Part shown: positions 35,702-46,960 of the stretch, in pieces
Numbering within the stretch: position 1 is the stretch's first letter
How the letters are laid out: every line of letters begins with the position of its first letter
Assembly: GCA_013339895.1 (NCBI GenBank)
Contig: JABACO010000017.1
Span: forward strand, 1,880,749-1,944,748
Reading direction: 5' to 3'
Length of the DNA: 64,000 bases
Source: Ephydatia muelleri
Lineage: Eukaryota > Porifera > Demospongiae > Spongillida > Spongillidae
Position numbers and translations under genes: made by a program
The notes under the pieces: generated by a model
Databases searched by the model: none
What the model saw: only the letters and a program-made list of their open reading frames with translations
Told to the model about the DNA's origin: nothing

Positions 35702-36724
35702 AAGTGTGTATTGGGGAAATGGGATTTTAAGATTTCCAAAACAAATGTAATTACATTTGTGATAAGCGACAGTAAGTTGCCATTTTTTTGACCAATCACA
35801 AAAAGATGACAAGCTATCTGTAAATACAGGAGATTGATGGACAGAATGAGTACAATTGTGTCATCTGCAAAAATTCGGTTTCTACTGGAAACGTCATACA
35901 GTCAGGAAGATCATTTATAAATAACAAAAATAGCAAAGGACCAAGGACTGAGCCCTGAGGGACTCCACTGAGCACTGGAAGAAACTTTGAAAAGGTATTT
36001 CCAATGTAAACAGATTGTGTACGTTCACTAAGAAAATGTGATATCCAGTTAAGCAAATTTGTATTAATACCATAAGCATGAATGTTTGTCAGCAGTTTAA
36101 CATGAGAAATGGAGTCAAAATCTCTAGCAAAATCAATATAGACAGCATCAACCTTAGCATGATTGTTTACAGCCAATGTCCAATCATTTAGCGTAGCTAG
36201 CAACTGAGAAGAGGTAGAACGTCTTGACATGAAACCAAACTGATTTTGTGAGATTAAATGGTTTGACTGGAGGAATAACATTATTGAGTTTACCAACGTC
36301 AGTAAATATAATGATCACTCATTTTTCTTTGTTCGCATAGTGTCATATAGGCCACGAATATGAATCTACTCAATAACGGTATAGCTGGGACGCACCAAGA
36401 TCTCCTTAAAATTTTCAGAGCCCTTAAGAAGCTTTGCCTTTTGAAGTATTGCAGACCTCTGAGTAGCATATGAGAGACGGACCTTCAATAGACGCGGTTT
36501 GCCATTTATAGGCTCTTTCCCTAGTCTGAAAGCTTCAATTGCAATTGGAATCACGCGGTCATCACCCAAAAAACCAAAAAGTTCTTTAATAACAGCCAAA
36601 TCGGTATAAGTACTGCCAGATTCCACAACCCCAGAGACAATGACACTCTGCTTTTTGTTTTGGGCCGAGATAGCCTCCTTCACCAACTTCCGCGACCAAC
36701 TGTCCGCGACTTCGGCAGACAAAG
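35702..36724 (-). mobile_element. LINE: ORF1-like end and reverse transcriptase core
   Basis: Two coding blocks lie on the minus strand. 36366-36722 reads KKQSVIVSGVVESG, then EAFRLGKEPINGKPRLLKVR and ILQKAKLLKGS, matching the nucleic-acid-binding N-terminal protein of Jockey/CR1-like LINEs. 35814-36296 is the RT palm/fingers: NQFGFMSRRSTSSQLL, DAVYIDFARDFDS (first catalytic Asp), SGVPQGSVLGPLLF and INDLPD. The FADD motif follows in another frame near 35876, so a frameshift is present. The endonuclease region expected between the two blocks is missing (only about 70 bp separates them). The element is dead. It is cut on both sides by DNA transposons: at AAG (30305-35701) and at CAAAG (36725-46543). 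Its 5' part resumes beyond 46544. Confidence 0.85.
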
Positions 36725-37348
36725 CAGGGGCGGATCCAGGAATTTAGGAAGGGGGGGCACAGGAAGGGGGTGGGTGCGGGAGGGGGATGTGCCCCCTCCC
36801 TCGCGAAGCGCGGAAGCTTTGAGCAATATAGCAATACTGACACACATTCATAATGAAAAATTAGCACTTATCACTTAATACAAAAGCATGAAAGTACATA
36901 TACTACTAATACTAGTGTGTAGCTGTTTTATGCATTTTTGTCATACAGTGAGGCGGAGAGCCTTCGTGGTCGCTTTTGAATGGTCGCGAAGCGTTAATAC
37001 TTCTTTCATACGCTACATCACGGTACGATTACATAACATGGTCTTCCAATCTGAAGTGGGAATTTCCAATTCTGATGAAAGTAAGAATATTGCTTAAAAT
37101 GTGCATAAAATAAACCTTTTTTCTGCATATTTTGTGAGAATTTTTCATGTTATTCAAAAATTGTGCTGTTTTATGCATATTCTGACTATAAATCATTATA
37201 AATATCAAAAATCTGATTTTTCGATTAACATGTTAATACAGCAGTATAATGCAGACGTAGAAGTGCATTTGCATTAAAGCAAATATGAATCAGAGTTTTT
37301 GAATAAGAGATTTGCAGTCAGTTTGAATGTATAGTTCCATAATGCAGA

Positions 37349-40300
37349 TTACACAGGTGTGCAATTGGAATACAATGACCTCAAATCGTTGATCAATTCC
37401 TTTGTAAGTCTATTCCATTTGTTCATAGAAATTGGCCGCAGCACTGCATCTTCACTGATTTTCTCAACTTGCTGCACTCCCCTTATCTTCCAATGTACCC
37501 AATTGGCTGTGTAGCTACCTATCCACCAGTCAATAGTAAGCATTTTCCCATCAATATCAACAACTTGTGCTATTTGTGGTTCTTTGTCTTCATATTTCTT
37601 CAACTTGAGTGCTACAAATCCTCCATGGTGTACTGAAGCCAACTGTGATCCAGATGTCGGTCCAGATACTGAAGTGGAAAGAGTTGTTTCGCTAAGTGAG
37701 GTGAAAGGTGTAACTTGTAATTGTGGCAGAGGGAGAGCTGATCTGCAGCTGGTTCTGCAGGACTTCTTTTTGTCTCAGTACACCTAAAAGTAATAGTTTT
37801 TATACTATAAAACGGTTTGATGTTTAAATATATGATGCACCTGAAATTTCATAATCATTGATTAAGTTCAATAAGACATAATACGATGTTTCACATATTT
37901 TTATGCTTCTAACATTTTGATTGAAGTGAGATATATATAGTTTGGTACCTCTGAAAATTCAAATAATAATGACTTTTTCCACAGCTATGATATAACGTTT
38001 GGTACTTCTGAAATTTCAAATTATGGTGATATTTGTGACATTATTAAGAGATGTTTGTGATATTATTAAGAGCGGTGATTTTAAGTTTGGTATCTCTGTA
38101 AATTTAGATGCTTTGTGACATTTTTATACACCTTTTTTTATAAATTTTTAAATCTACTATCTAATTCATCTGAATGTTATAATTTGTACTAAAGACCACA
38201 ATATAAATATTGATGTTTAAATAATAATTCGATAGTGATTATTATGGATAAGCTGTCGTTTTTTTATTTGCAATTAAAAATTGTGTTATTACATTATTCC
38301 ATGCCTGCTAATTGAAATATTATCTTTGCACTGCAGGATTTACCTCTGGAATTGATTCAGTGGTTTCCATGTGACGCTTTAACAACTGGTCTGGCAATGA
38401 CGACTGTCCTATTGACTGCGTCGTGGCTGATGCATTTTCCACTATGTCCTGCACTTTTGAAAGCAACCATTGTTCAGGTTCAGGAGCAGGGGACACAAAT
38501 GATTCTTTAAGTTCTTCAATAAAGTCTGTCCACCATTTTCTGTCCACTTCATCAAGACACTGATACTTTGAAATGGCTCGAGACAATGCTTCAAGGTCAA
38601 TTTTTAATGAATTTGGTGCCACATTATTTGGACACCCAATTGGTAATGTCTGTACAATCAGAATAGTGGATATATTAAGCATATAAGAATTGTAAAGTTC
38701 CCAGCAGGTACCTTAAGTAGTCTCAAACCTTGTTGACCTTCTGGTTCCCATTTGTCTTCATTCTATTGTTTGTAATGCATTTCAGTAGTGACGGGCATAC
38801 TACAGTGTTTATTTAATTTAAAAATATGGGGATGAGAATGATTGTATAGCTGGTCTGTGCATGGGAGTAACCATGTTTTAACATCACTGATACTGCTCAA
38901 AACAGTAGCACACCCCACAGTTTTATTTGCCTCCTTGCAGCCCTGCTGCAAACCTATAATATAGGGATAGTGGTAAAGTATAAATAATGAAATCAAAGAA
39001 TCCCATTACCAGGAACAGTGTATGCATTATGCTTCCGTAACCCCTTGCCAAAATTTCCAAACATAGCATCTACATCTTCATGGGTATGTCCCACATTCAA
39101 AAATCCTAGCTCTACCTAAAGGCAGAATGTGCTGGTAAATGCATGCTATATATTTCACTATGCACTTACTTCCTCAAATATGCCCTTGTGCACAAGCAAT
39201 GATAGGAAAGATAAAGCACACCGATTTTTGTTCTCTCTTGCAGTGTTGTCCAACTGCAAAAACAGCTTTCGAGGTAATGGCTGTGATTTCGTTACCAAGT
39301 TATTGAAATGATCAAAAATGACCTACATGTAAGGAAGTATAAATATTATTATACATGATTACGATGAAATGAATAGGATATTACCTGACATAGCACCTGA
39401 ATGGTCAGGTTTGGGTCATGTGGCCACTGCATGAAGTCAAGAAATACATACGACTGATGCCCATGCACAATGCATCCAGTAAGATGTGTTCTGAAATGCC
39501 ACAGGTTACTGTCTGACTTTTGCATTCGCTTGCAATGAGGCAAATTAGTACTGTTCTGATCCATCCCATCTATGATGATAGACATGATACTGGGATTAGT
39601 GTCTGCATGTTCACGGATTTGATGGTATCGCCTTCTTTGATCCCTGTAGTTTATATTCGTCAAAATTAAACACCTCCCAATTAAAAAAGCTCTTACATTC
39701 GAAGCTCATTATGTTGCTCAAGTAAGTTACAAAAAGTTGCTTTATTTTCGTAGCATCCATGGTTTTTTCTTTTTCTGCTTTTACCATAGTGCAAATATCA
39801 CATTTAGTGAATCGATTTTCCTGTTAAGCAGAATCAACGAGTAATCATTACGACACACTTGTCTAACAATCATAACTTACTGATGGGATAGTGTAACATG
39901 GCTATAGTGTTTTTCCCACAGAAGAAAGAACTGTGATTTGCTGATAATCTGTTCCTTTTCACGATTTTGGAAATCAGATACCATTCTCTGGTATATGGAA
40001 ACTTTTGATAAAAAGCTGGGTAAATTGATAGTCATTCTGTGAGGCATATAATCTCCAACTAAATTAAAATATTGGCGCATCCATTCCAATGCCTCAAAAG
40101 TGCGTTGAAGTGGCTGTTTTGGTACACGATGAACTTGGATTGTTCCATTAAGGAACAATTGACGAGTTCTATAAAAAACTGATGTTGGTACACCTAAGGC
40201 TCCTATCCAAATCTTCTGACAGACAGTCGTTCCCCCAATCATGTAAGTTGTTTCGCTCATGCTGGAATGAGTTCTGAAATAGTCTAGCATCCATTGTCGT

Positions 40301-42310
40301 TTTGCCGACTTAGGAAGTTGTGTGAAGTAGTGATGATAACTTAAAACATCAAATTCAAGCAACTGATGGATATTAACAGCACATTTTGCACTGCAGCCAT
40401 CAACAGATAGTACATCAGCAAAACTCCAGCATGCCGGATCACCAAACCAATCTGAAGCAGACACAATTCAAGCATGTATATCAAGCAATATAAAAATGCA
40501 AATATACATGCAATATCAGTCTAAAATGAATCAATTGTTCACCTTCTGCATTCACCGAGGATGAAAGTTGTAGAGTGAAATGTACAATCTAAATACAAAG
40601 TGTCTATTACTGTAATGCATGGCTATTGACTTAACACGTTTTGACCGTGCTTTTGAAAAAAACACATTAAAATTCATGAACAAAAAGTTACTACTTGATA
40701 TCGTAAAATTGTGGCACTGATAGATACCATGAAGTCAAGAATTTGTGCAATGACTTGCCAGATATAACTTCTTCACCTCGCTCATGCTTTGAACTTTTCA
40801 TGTGTGCTCCACTTTTAGCAGCTTGGCCATCCGTGATAAAAAATGATTTAGAGGATTTTGTCGCAGCATCTAAATAAATGTAATCACTGGTACGCACAAC
40901 GCGCGGAGGTAGAACATAACAGCTGCATGTAGCGTACTATATGGGATCGTTTCTGCGAAAAGGAACTAACCCATGTTTTTTCAAGATTTCAAATTATCTG
41001 ATATTCTGGATCGAAGTCTGAAATGACTTCTACACATTTCATCGTACGCACTAATTTTTAATTAGCTATACTTTGAAAAATTAGCCATACGTTTCAAAGA
41101 AAGTGTTACATTTCTATTGCACGTACTGAAAATTTTATTATGTACATGTATGCGTTAGGTCCCTTTTCACGGAAACGATCCCATATGTCTTCTATGTTAA
41201 TTGACAACATGACTCACTAGATGCAGCGTGCTCAAGCGGCTGTTTTGTGTTTGCTACACGTCTCAAAACTTGATGATCTGCATCTCTGAAACGTAATGGC
41301 TTTGATGGTTCAGCTGCAGGCAAAAAACGAAAAGAACTTGACATTTAAATATCATACATACATATATATTAACCGATTATACGCGGAATTGTAACATTCT
41401 TCATGCATGGTATCAGAATACGTTCGTACTGTATATACCGCATGCATGGCGTGGAATATTTCAGAGACAATTTATTGTGATCTTGTGAGGTTCGTTATGC
41501 AGTGGTTGTGATTGACGCAACTCTTTCGAGCCAGAGATGATCGTTTGTATATCATGTCTCTGATTGAGCAATACGTATGTAGTTATGTATGTAGCTGGTA
41601 GCGCGTAGCTGACTTAGTGTTGCGTGTGGGTGCATATATGGTTGTACGCTGAGTATACTTAAGGATGCGTTGGTAGCAAACGCTGAATGTACGTATATAG
41701 TAATGTGTTGATAGCCGTGTATGTGCGCTGAGTGTGCAGTGTCAGGTTGGAAGACCTTATCACGCGCTGCATCCCTCCCCTACATGAAGACTGTAAGATA
41801 TAGCTATTTAACTTTTGCATAGACCCTGTCATTTATCTACGGCCGTCTCTATACACATAATAACCACTGGCAATGTCATGCTATACACGGACATGGCTGC
41901 GTACGCAAATTGGCGTCTTCCGCGTATAATCGGTTAACTAAGGCTGTCATTTATTAGCCCCTAAATGGTGGCTTGCCTGGGGTGATATACGACTACAAAT
42001 GTTCGTGAATAAATAAATGCCCCTTGAACTCGTTGAACATGCATATAAAACAGTGATGTATTTCCTTACCAAATACGTTGTGACATGAACTTGCAGTAGA
42101 ACATGGCAATGAGTTGCTCCGTAGAGAAGAATCGTGTTCGCTGGATGTAGAAAACAGCTCGGAACCAGTATCGGAGCAGTCACTGAAATCAATTCCTGAT
42201 AATGAAGTGACCGAACCAGTTTCAGTGCAATCGCTAAAATTGACACTAAAATTTGACGAAGTATCACTTTCGCAATCCGTAAAAGTAGGAAACTCTTCCT
42301 CTGTTGTCAT
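37349..42310 (-). CDS. Gene A: DDE/RNase-H-like putative transposase, about 11 exons
   Basis: Likely exons are 42310-42070, 41313-41218, 40869-40728, 40451-39881, 39820-39697, 39643-39385, 39322-39170, 39115-39010, 38953-38712, 38649-38344 and 37783-37349; most introns are 53-62 nt. The N-terminus is acidic and Ser-rich (TDCESDTSSNFSVNFSDC). The fourth exon has GDYMPHRMTINLPSFLSK. The core reads SIIIDGMDQNSTNLPH, VFLDFMQWPHDPNLT, LFLQLDNTARENKNRCALSF and LGFLNVGHTHEDVDAMF, i.e. candidate acidic residues in an RNase-H-like fold. The C-terminus has HHGGFVALKLKKYEDKEPQI and DWWIGSYTANWVHWK. I know this motif set from uncharacterised transposon-linked proteins of invertebrates and algae (DUF7869-like, from memory). 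Phase agrees from the exon at 39643 to that at 38344. The third/fourth and fourth/fifth junctions do not hold frame and one TAG lies in the ninth exon, so this copy is probably slightly decayed. Confidence 0.7.
40942..41183. mobile_element. 242-bp MITE related to the 6.4-kb element
   Basis: TGGGATCGTTTCTGCGAAAA at the left and TTTTCACGGAAACGATCCCA at the right, flanked by TA. It lies in an intron of gene A. The ends match those at 6156 and 12552, so both belong to one family with very different lengths. Confidence 0.85.
41373..41933. mobile_element. piggyBac-like non-autonomous element (TTAA site)
   Basis: CCGATTATACGCGGAA at the left and TTCCGCGTATAATCGG at the right are each flanked by TTAA. 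It is 561 bp with no coding capacity and lies in an intron of gene A. A second, diverged copy starts at 63123 with the same left end and shares internal words (TTATGCAGTGGTTGTGATTG against TTGCAGCGGTTATGATCG; GAGCCAGAGATGATC). Confidence 0.75.
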
Positions 42311-42412
42311 TTTACAGTGCACTTAGCTGCTGTATTACATTATCAAGTCCAGCTGTAATGCAAAGCACGTTATGCGCACCTAAAACAAAAAGTACTACCA
42401 GCTGCTCATTAT

Positions 42413-45400
42413 TTGCACGAGCTTTTATTTTTTGTGCGTGTGAGAGTAATGGCTGTTACTACATCATGGCATATGGAGGTTGGTGATGACAGCAGAATTT
42501 ATTTGATGAAAGGAGAAGAAAAGATGAAAGCGGAAGGCAACTACAGGATGGAAGGCGACCGTACATCGGACCCGTTACAGATGTCCACCACCACTCAAAA
42601 TCAGATAAAACATATCTGTTGGTATGGAAAATATTGTACAGTAGTAGCTTGTTATTCAGTAGTTCTTTTGTTTCATTCCCACAGTTCCAAACTGTGAAAG
42701 ATACCGTCCGTCCCAGACCTTTGTTCGCAAACAATTTTAATGCGTCAGCAAATGAGCTTTGTGAGTTGTTTCAAAGAGCAGGCTCAGCAAGTCACTTCAC
42801 GCATATATGGAAAACAACAGTAAGGCCATATTTGACGTCTGATGGGTACTTCTACCGCGATTCGGCAAACGGTAAGGCACCGCTCTTTGTTTACTGATAA
42901 TACATTACCATATAATTTATTGCCCAGGATCAAGCTTTAAAAGGGGTAGAACATCAAAACATGATGAAAAAAACGACGTTCGAGGTAAAATGTGGGAAAC
43001 ATCAGATACAGATACAGGAATTCTAGAATCTAGATACAAGGGGAGTACCAACATAATTTATTAACAGTGGGTACCCCATACCTATGGGAGGTGCGGCTAA
43101 CAGGGCCCGGGGCGTGGGAGGGGTGTGATGTTACCAGTGTGTGGGATGCGATGTTACCAGTGTGTGGGTGGGAGGGGTGCGATGTTACCAAGGTGTGGGT
43201 AGGAGTGGTGTGACATGACTTGTGTGTGCGTAGGAGTGGTGTGATGCATCAGTGTGTGGGAGGAGTGGAGTGTGATGATACCAGTGTGTAGATGGGAGGG
43301 GTGTGATGATACAGTATGTCCATATACTATACATGAAAAGTCTTGAAGAATTCCATTATTAAGGCTGCTGCACGATCCTCCACTAGATACATTACCTGAA
43401 GGTGCACCAGAACTCAAGAGACAAAGAACTTCTGAGTCTCCACATCCAGCATCCTCCTCTTTATCGAGCTCATTCTCCTCAGCGCAATGTGCTGAATACG
43501 ATGCAAAATACAAGGATATAGAATCATGCTTCCTAGGTATGCTTATGTAAATAATAATGTACCTATCATAATACATTATTATGATTGTAGCATATTCCAG
43601 ACTATTTATAACGTCTTATTTTTCTACCTATTCAGGGAGCTTTAACATTCCAGTCACTTGTCTTTTATCACCTGACAAAGAGAGTACATGGTGAGAGAGG
43701 CTGATGAAAAGTTCATTGAGCACGAAATGCTGGAGAACAGAACATGCGACGTTGCCCCACTTGTTGCTACAGTGAGGCTGTCTGATGATGAGCAATTTGA
43801 CATGAAGCATCCCGAAGCATACACAAATGATACTATTGGTGGTAATAATTCACGAATTGCTCTCCAGCAACTCATCAAGGAAAATCAGGAACTGGCAAAA
43901 GATCCAACATTTTCCTCCCGCCGAGTCTCCGTGTATGGAAGATTGTCAGCTGAGCAAGCTCAGCATCTTGCTCATAGGCATAATCGTGATGCGGAATTTA
44001 CCAGCAAGATGAACACACAAGATAAGGTATACTGGCAAATACACTTAACTTTTCAATGCATGCAAGGAGTAAATTAATGATTGTGGCAGAAGAGAGTTGA
44101 GATTGATATCATGCATATCATAGCTCTGGTTATCATTACCCCCATAGGTACATCTGTGCAGATGAAGGTTATTCACAATTGCAGGAAGATTAGTTAGTGA
44201 TGAACCACCAGAAAAGACTAATAAATGGAGAGGATCATGTGTAACTACTTTAATGATGACGGTTAATCTAGATTGCGTTAATAATGAGGGCTTTTGATTA
44301 TTCTGGTTATGAGATTCAATGTAACTAAGTCGTTGTAATAAAAATAAAGTACCCAGTTTTTTTTTTTTGGGAGGGGGGGGATATGCATTTCATTTCAAGA
44401 AGAAGCAGTTGGACGAGAACATGATTTATGCATTATCATCGTTATCTAACGACAATTATAGACTGTACCAAGCAGTTGTACAGCGATGTGAAAAGGGTAA
44501 AGACAAGAAAACCAAGAAAAGCTCCTTAGGACTGTCCTGCAATAAAAAGGACTGCAAAGGGAGTAATTTTCGTGGTTTACGTGGCTAAAGTGAAGACGAA
44601 ATGACAGAAATGCTGCAAAAGTGTGCCAATGGAGAAATCGCCCTCCAACAAATGAATACGGAGTGTTCCATGCTGCACAGTTTCGAGCCAATTTTCACAA
44701 CCGACTCGAGACATAAAAGCTTCTTTGATTCTTTTCATTTTTTTACGAACATTTCGCGGATGAAAAGGTTCTCAGGGACTTGTTTCTTCAGCTGAAATTT
44801 TGTCCTATACCTGCTGCATTCAACGAATATTGTGCTATGGCACTAAAGTAAGTGAATTTGTACCAATTGAATTGCAATAAAGAAAGTCTTATACAGTTCC
44901 AAACTGGCTGGAACAAAGTCATCTGAAATCGATGCGAGAACCGCAGCTGTATGGTCTGAGGACCGATCATCTCTAATATCTTAATTCCACAGACCATTAC
45001 CATGCTGTGCTTTGAAGACATTAAGAAAAATGTAAGATCATTTGGTGGATGTGCTCTGACTTTTGTGAAAGACGGGTTGGAAAAAGAAGACGTAAGTTAT
45101 TCTCCTGTCATGCGTACAATATTACTCAATGTTATTTTCATTTAGACAATGACAGTCATGTGTGGAATTACGGCAATAAATACTGCAGCAAATTTGTCCT
45201 GCTATACAATTGTCATCACTAAGGTATCACCTGAACGTGCCTGTGAGCTATGGGAACGACTTCAAGGATCACAGTTCATTGTACAAATTGCATATTATAA
45301 ACAAGATCAAGATACAAGTGGTAAGCATGACATTTTTGCATGAAGAGCACCATGGTTACATATGATCATTGTTCTTCAGATGCCCTTTTCACTGCAGACA

Positions 45401-45564
45401 TACAGCCTTTTGTTGTTGCTGTTTCAGATAAAACCTGTATGAAAATCAAAACAAGCAATTTTTTTTCAGGCACTGAAGCACAATTACAGTATGAAGAAGT
45501 AATTACTTCCTTTACATCTGAAGGCGACTACATTCTCACAAACAACACCAACCCATGTAGGTGA
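42413..45564 (+). CDS. Gene B: partner protein of the two-gene transposon
   Basis: Unrecognised product, spliced. Likely exons: about 42490-42620 (GRRPYIGPVTDVHHHSKSD), 42685-42871 (RPRPLFANNFNASANELCEL, SASHFTHIWKTTVRPYL), 42928-42984, about 43362-43536 (PEGAPELKRQRTSES), 43636-44026 (EADEKFIEHEMLENRTCDVA, LSAEQAQHLAHRHNRDA), about 44397-44743 (SCNKKDCKGSNFRGLRG, MTEMLQKCANGEIALQQMN), about 44745-44854, about 44990-45093, about 45147-45321 and about 45380-45564. The first three junctions keep frame. At least one frame break follows the fifth exon start and one stop lies after FRGLRG, so the copy is probably decayed. The EMLQKCANGEIALQQMN helix style recurs in other uncharacterised invertebrate transposon proteins. 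It may bind DNA or the gene A product; nothing in the sequence proves this. Confidence 0.55.
43105..43315. repeat. Minisatellite in a gene B intron
   Basis: About six or seven degenerate 28-33 bp units of GTGTGATGTTACCAGTGTGT followed by GGGTGGGAGGG. Confidence 0.85.
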
Positions 45565-46463
45565 ATCGTTCAGTGCAGCTTAAAATTGCCCTTGTGATAC
45601 AAAATTGCATAGGGTGATGCTTTAGTGAAATTTCAGGAGCAGGAAATAGGAATAATTTAAGCCAAGGGATTTTAAGTAGCACTGCACAAATTGGGATGTG
45701 TTTTTGACATTATTTGATGCACAAAATATCATCAGCAATTTCAGAAAGACCAATTTTTTTTGTTAATGTACATACTATGACCCTCTGAAATTTCAATGGC
45801 ACCAAATCATATCATGACACTGAAATTTCAAGGGCTCCAACTTAAACACTATAATAACAACATTTCAAAAGATAAGAATTAATGTGATGATATATCCTGG
45901 AAAAAATTATGTAAGTTGTATGATTGTACTTGTTCTCCAGCAATCTGAGCACTAGTAATATGCAAATAATCATAAAACTTCAGTACAAGCCAAATTGGTG
46001 CACTTGAAATGTTAGATGTAGCAAAGTTTGGTCTCAAGCATAATGTTTTTTTTTGTATATTTCTCCATGTAGGCATTCCAGTTAGTGCTGAAAAAAACTA
46101 AAGACGTACAATAATTGCAAATGAAAATGGTGCAGAGGCACTTGTCCAACTCAGCTGTACGAGAAAAGAAGATGACAGGGGAGAAGCTGACAATTCAAAT
46201 GGAAGTATTGAATATTGACCAATAACATAACTTGATGTGCTATAATGTGATGTAAAAGTCAGTATTTACTAATCACAATATGAAATTGTATAATGTTGCA
46301 AATCATTATTCAAATTTTTTGGAAATTCATTCACATTTTTAAAGGCAGATCACCAATTTGCAAAATTGTATATAAATTGAGTTTAGTAAATAAACAAATT
46401 GGAATTGGAAATTCTCACTTCAGATTGGAAGTGGTTTAACATGAATATATAATTAGATGAACG

Positions 46464-46468
<5 letters not shown>
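45565..46468. other. Right non-coding part of the two-gene transposon
   Basis: AT-rich, without a convincing exon; contains words such as TGACACTGAAATTTCAAGGG. It ends with the subterminal inverted repeat near 46392-46430. Confidence 0.45.

Positions 46469-46501
<33 letters not shown>
46469..46501 (+). repeat. Poly-G tract, about 33 bp
   Basis: A long homopolymer near the right end of the two-gene transposon; its true length may be misassembled. Confidence 0.95.
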
Positions 46502-46502
<1 letters not shown>

Positions 46503-46543
46503 GGCACGTGCCCCCGGTGCCCCCCCCCCTAGATCTGCCCCTG

Positions 46544-46700
46544 CAAAGTTGGCCGTGTACTTCATTTTGGGCGTGGTTGTGGTGGAGCGAAGCATGAGAC
46601 ATATCCGTTGCCTAACGATTCAATTACGCCTGCGATATCGCCCACGCGAATCACGGGCGGATTCATTACGCACGTGATTCAATGGTGCAAAAAAGCTGAC
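46544..46700 (-). mobile_element. Probable 5' flank of the split LINE
   Basis: After the right CAAAG, the minus strand should hold the part of the target just upstream of the LINE ORF1-like block that begins at 36724. I see no protein motif here, and cannot tell where LINE ends and older host sequence begins. Confidence 0.3.
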
Positions 46701-46755
46701 TGTGTACTAGAACCGATCAGTCGGCTGCTTTTGGCTAACGAGTCCGCAATCACTC

Positions 46756-46960
46756 CCCGAGTATGAGTCGCTCCCCGAGTATGAGTCGCTCCCCGAGTAC
46801 GAGTCGCTCCCCGAGTATGAGTCGCTCCCCGAGTATGAGTCGCTCCCCGAGTATGAGTCGCTCCCCGAGTATGAGTCGCTCTATGAGTCACTCCCCGAGT
46901 ATGAGTCGCTCCCCGAGTAAGAGTCGCTCCCCGAGTAAGAGTCGCTCCCCGAGTGTGAGT
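46756..46960. repeat. 18-bp repeat coding RS dipeptides
   Basis: Eleven or so units of CGCTCCCCGAGTATGAGT. Frames are open on both strands (SRSPSM forward, TRGATH reverse); the forward frame is chosen because of the in-phase donor. Arm B of the duplication lacks almost all of this array. Confidence 0.85.

Larger units (their letters stand above)
36725..46543. mobile_element. 9.8-kb two-gene DNA transposon, unassigned superfamily
   Basis: Ends are CAGGGGCGGATC and the inverse GATCTGCCCCTG, flanked by CAAAG on both sides (5-bp duplication). A second inverted match lies inside: TCCAATCTGAAGTGGGAATT at 37048 against AATTCTCACTTCAGATTGGA near 46408. Both ends also share a G/C-homopolymer block. 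The element sits in a LINE. It carries gene A on the minus strand (37349-42310) and gene B on the plus strand (42413-45564), divergent from a shared region of about 100-160 bp. Two smaller elements are nested in gene A introns. CAGGGGCGGATC recalls hAT ends, but hAT usually makes 8-bp duplications and gene A is not a hAT transposase. Confidence 0.85.

Noticed and set aside
36725-46543. hAT superfamily for the 9.8-kb element
   Set aside because: CAGGGGCGGATC recalls hAT ends, but the duplication is 5 bp and gene A lacks the hAT landmarks that are visible in the relic at 56560-57820.
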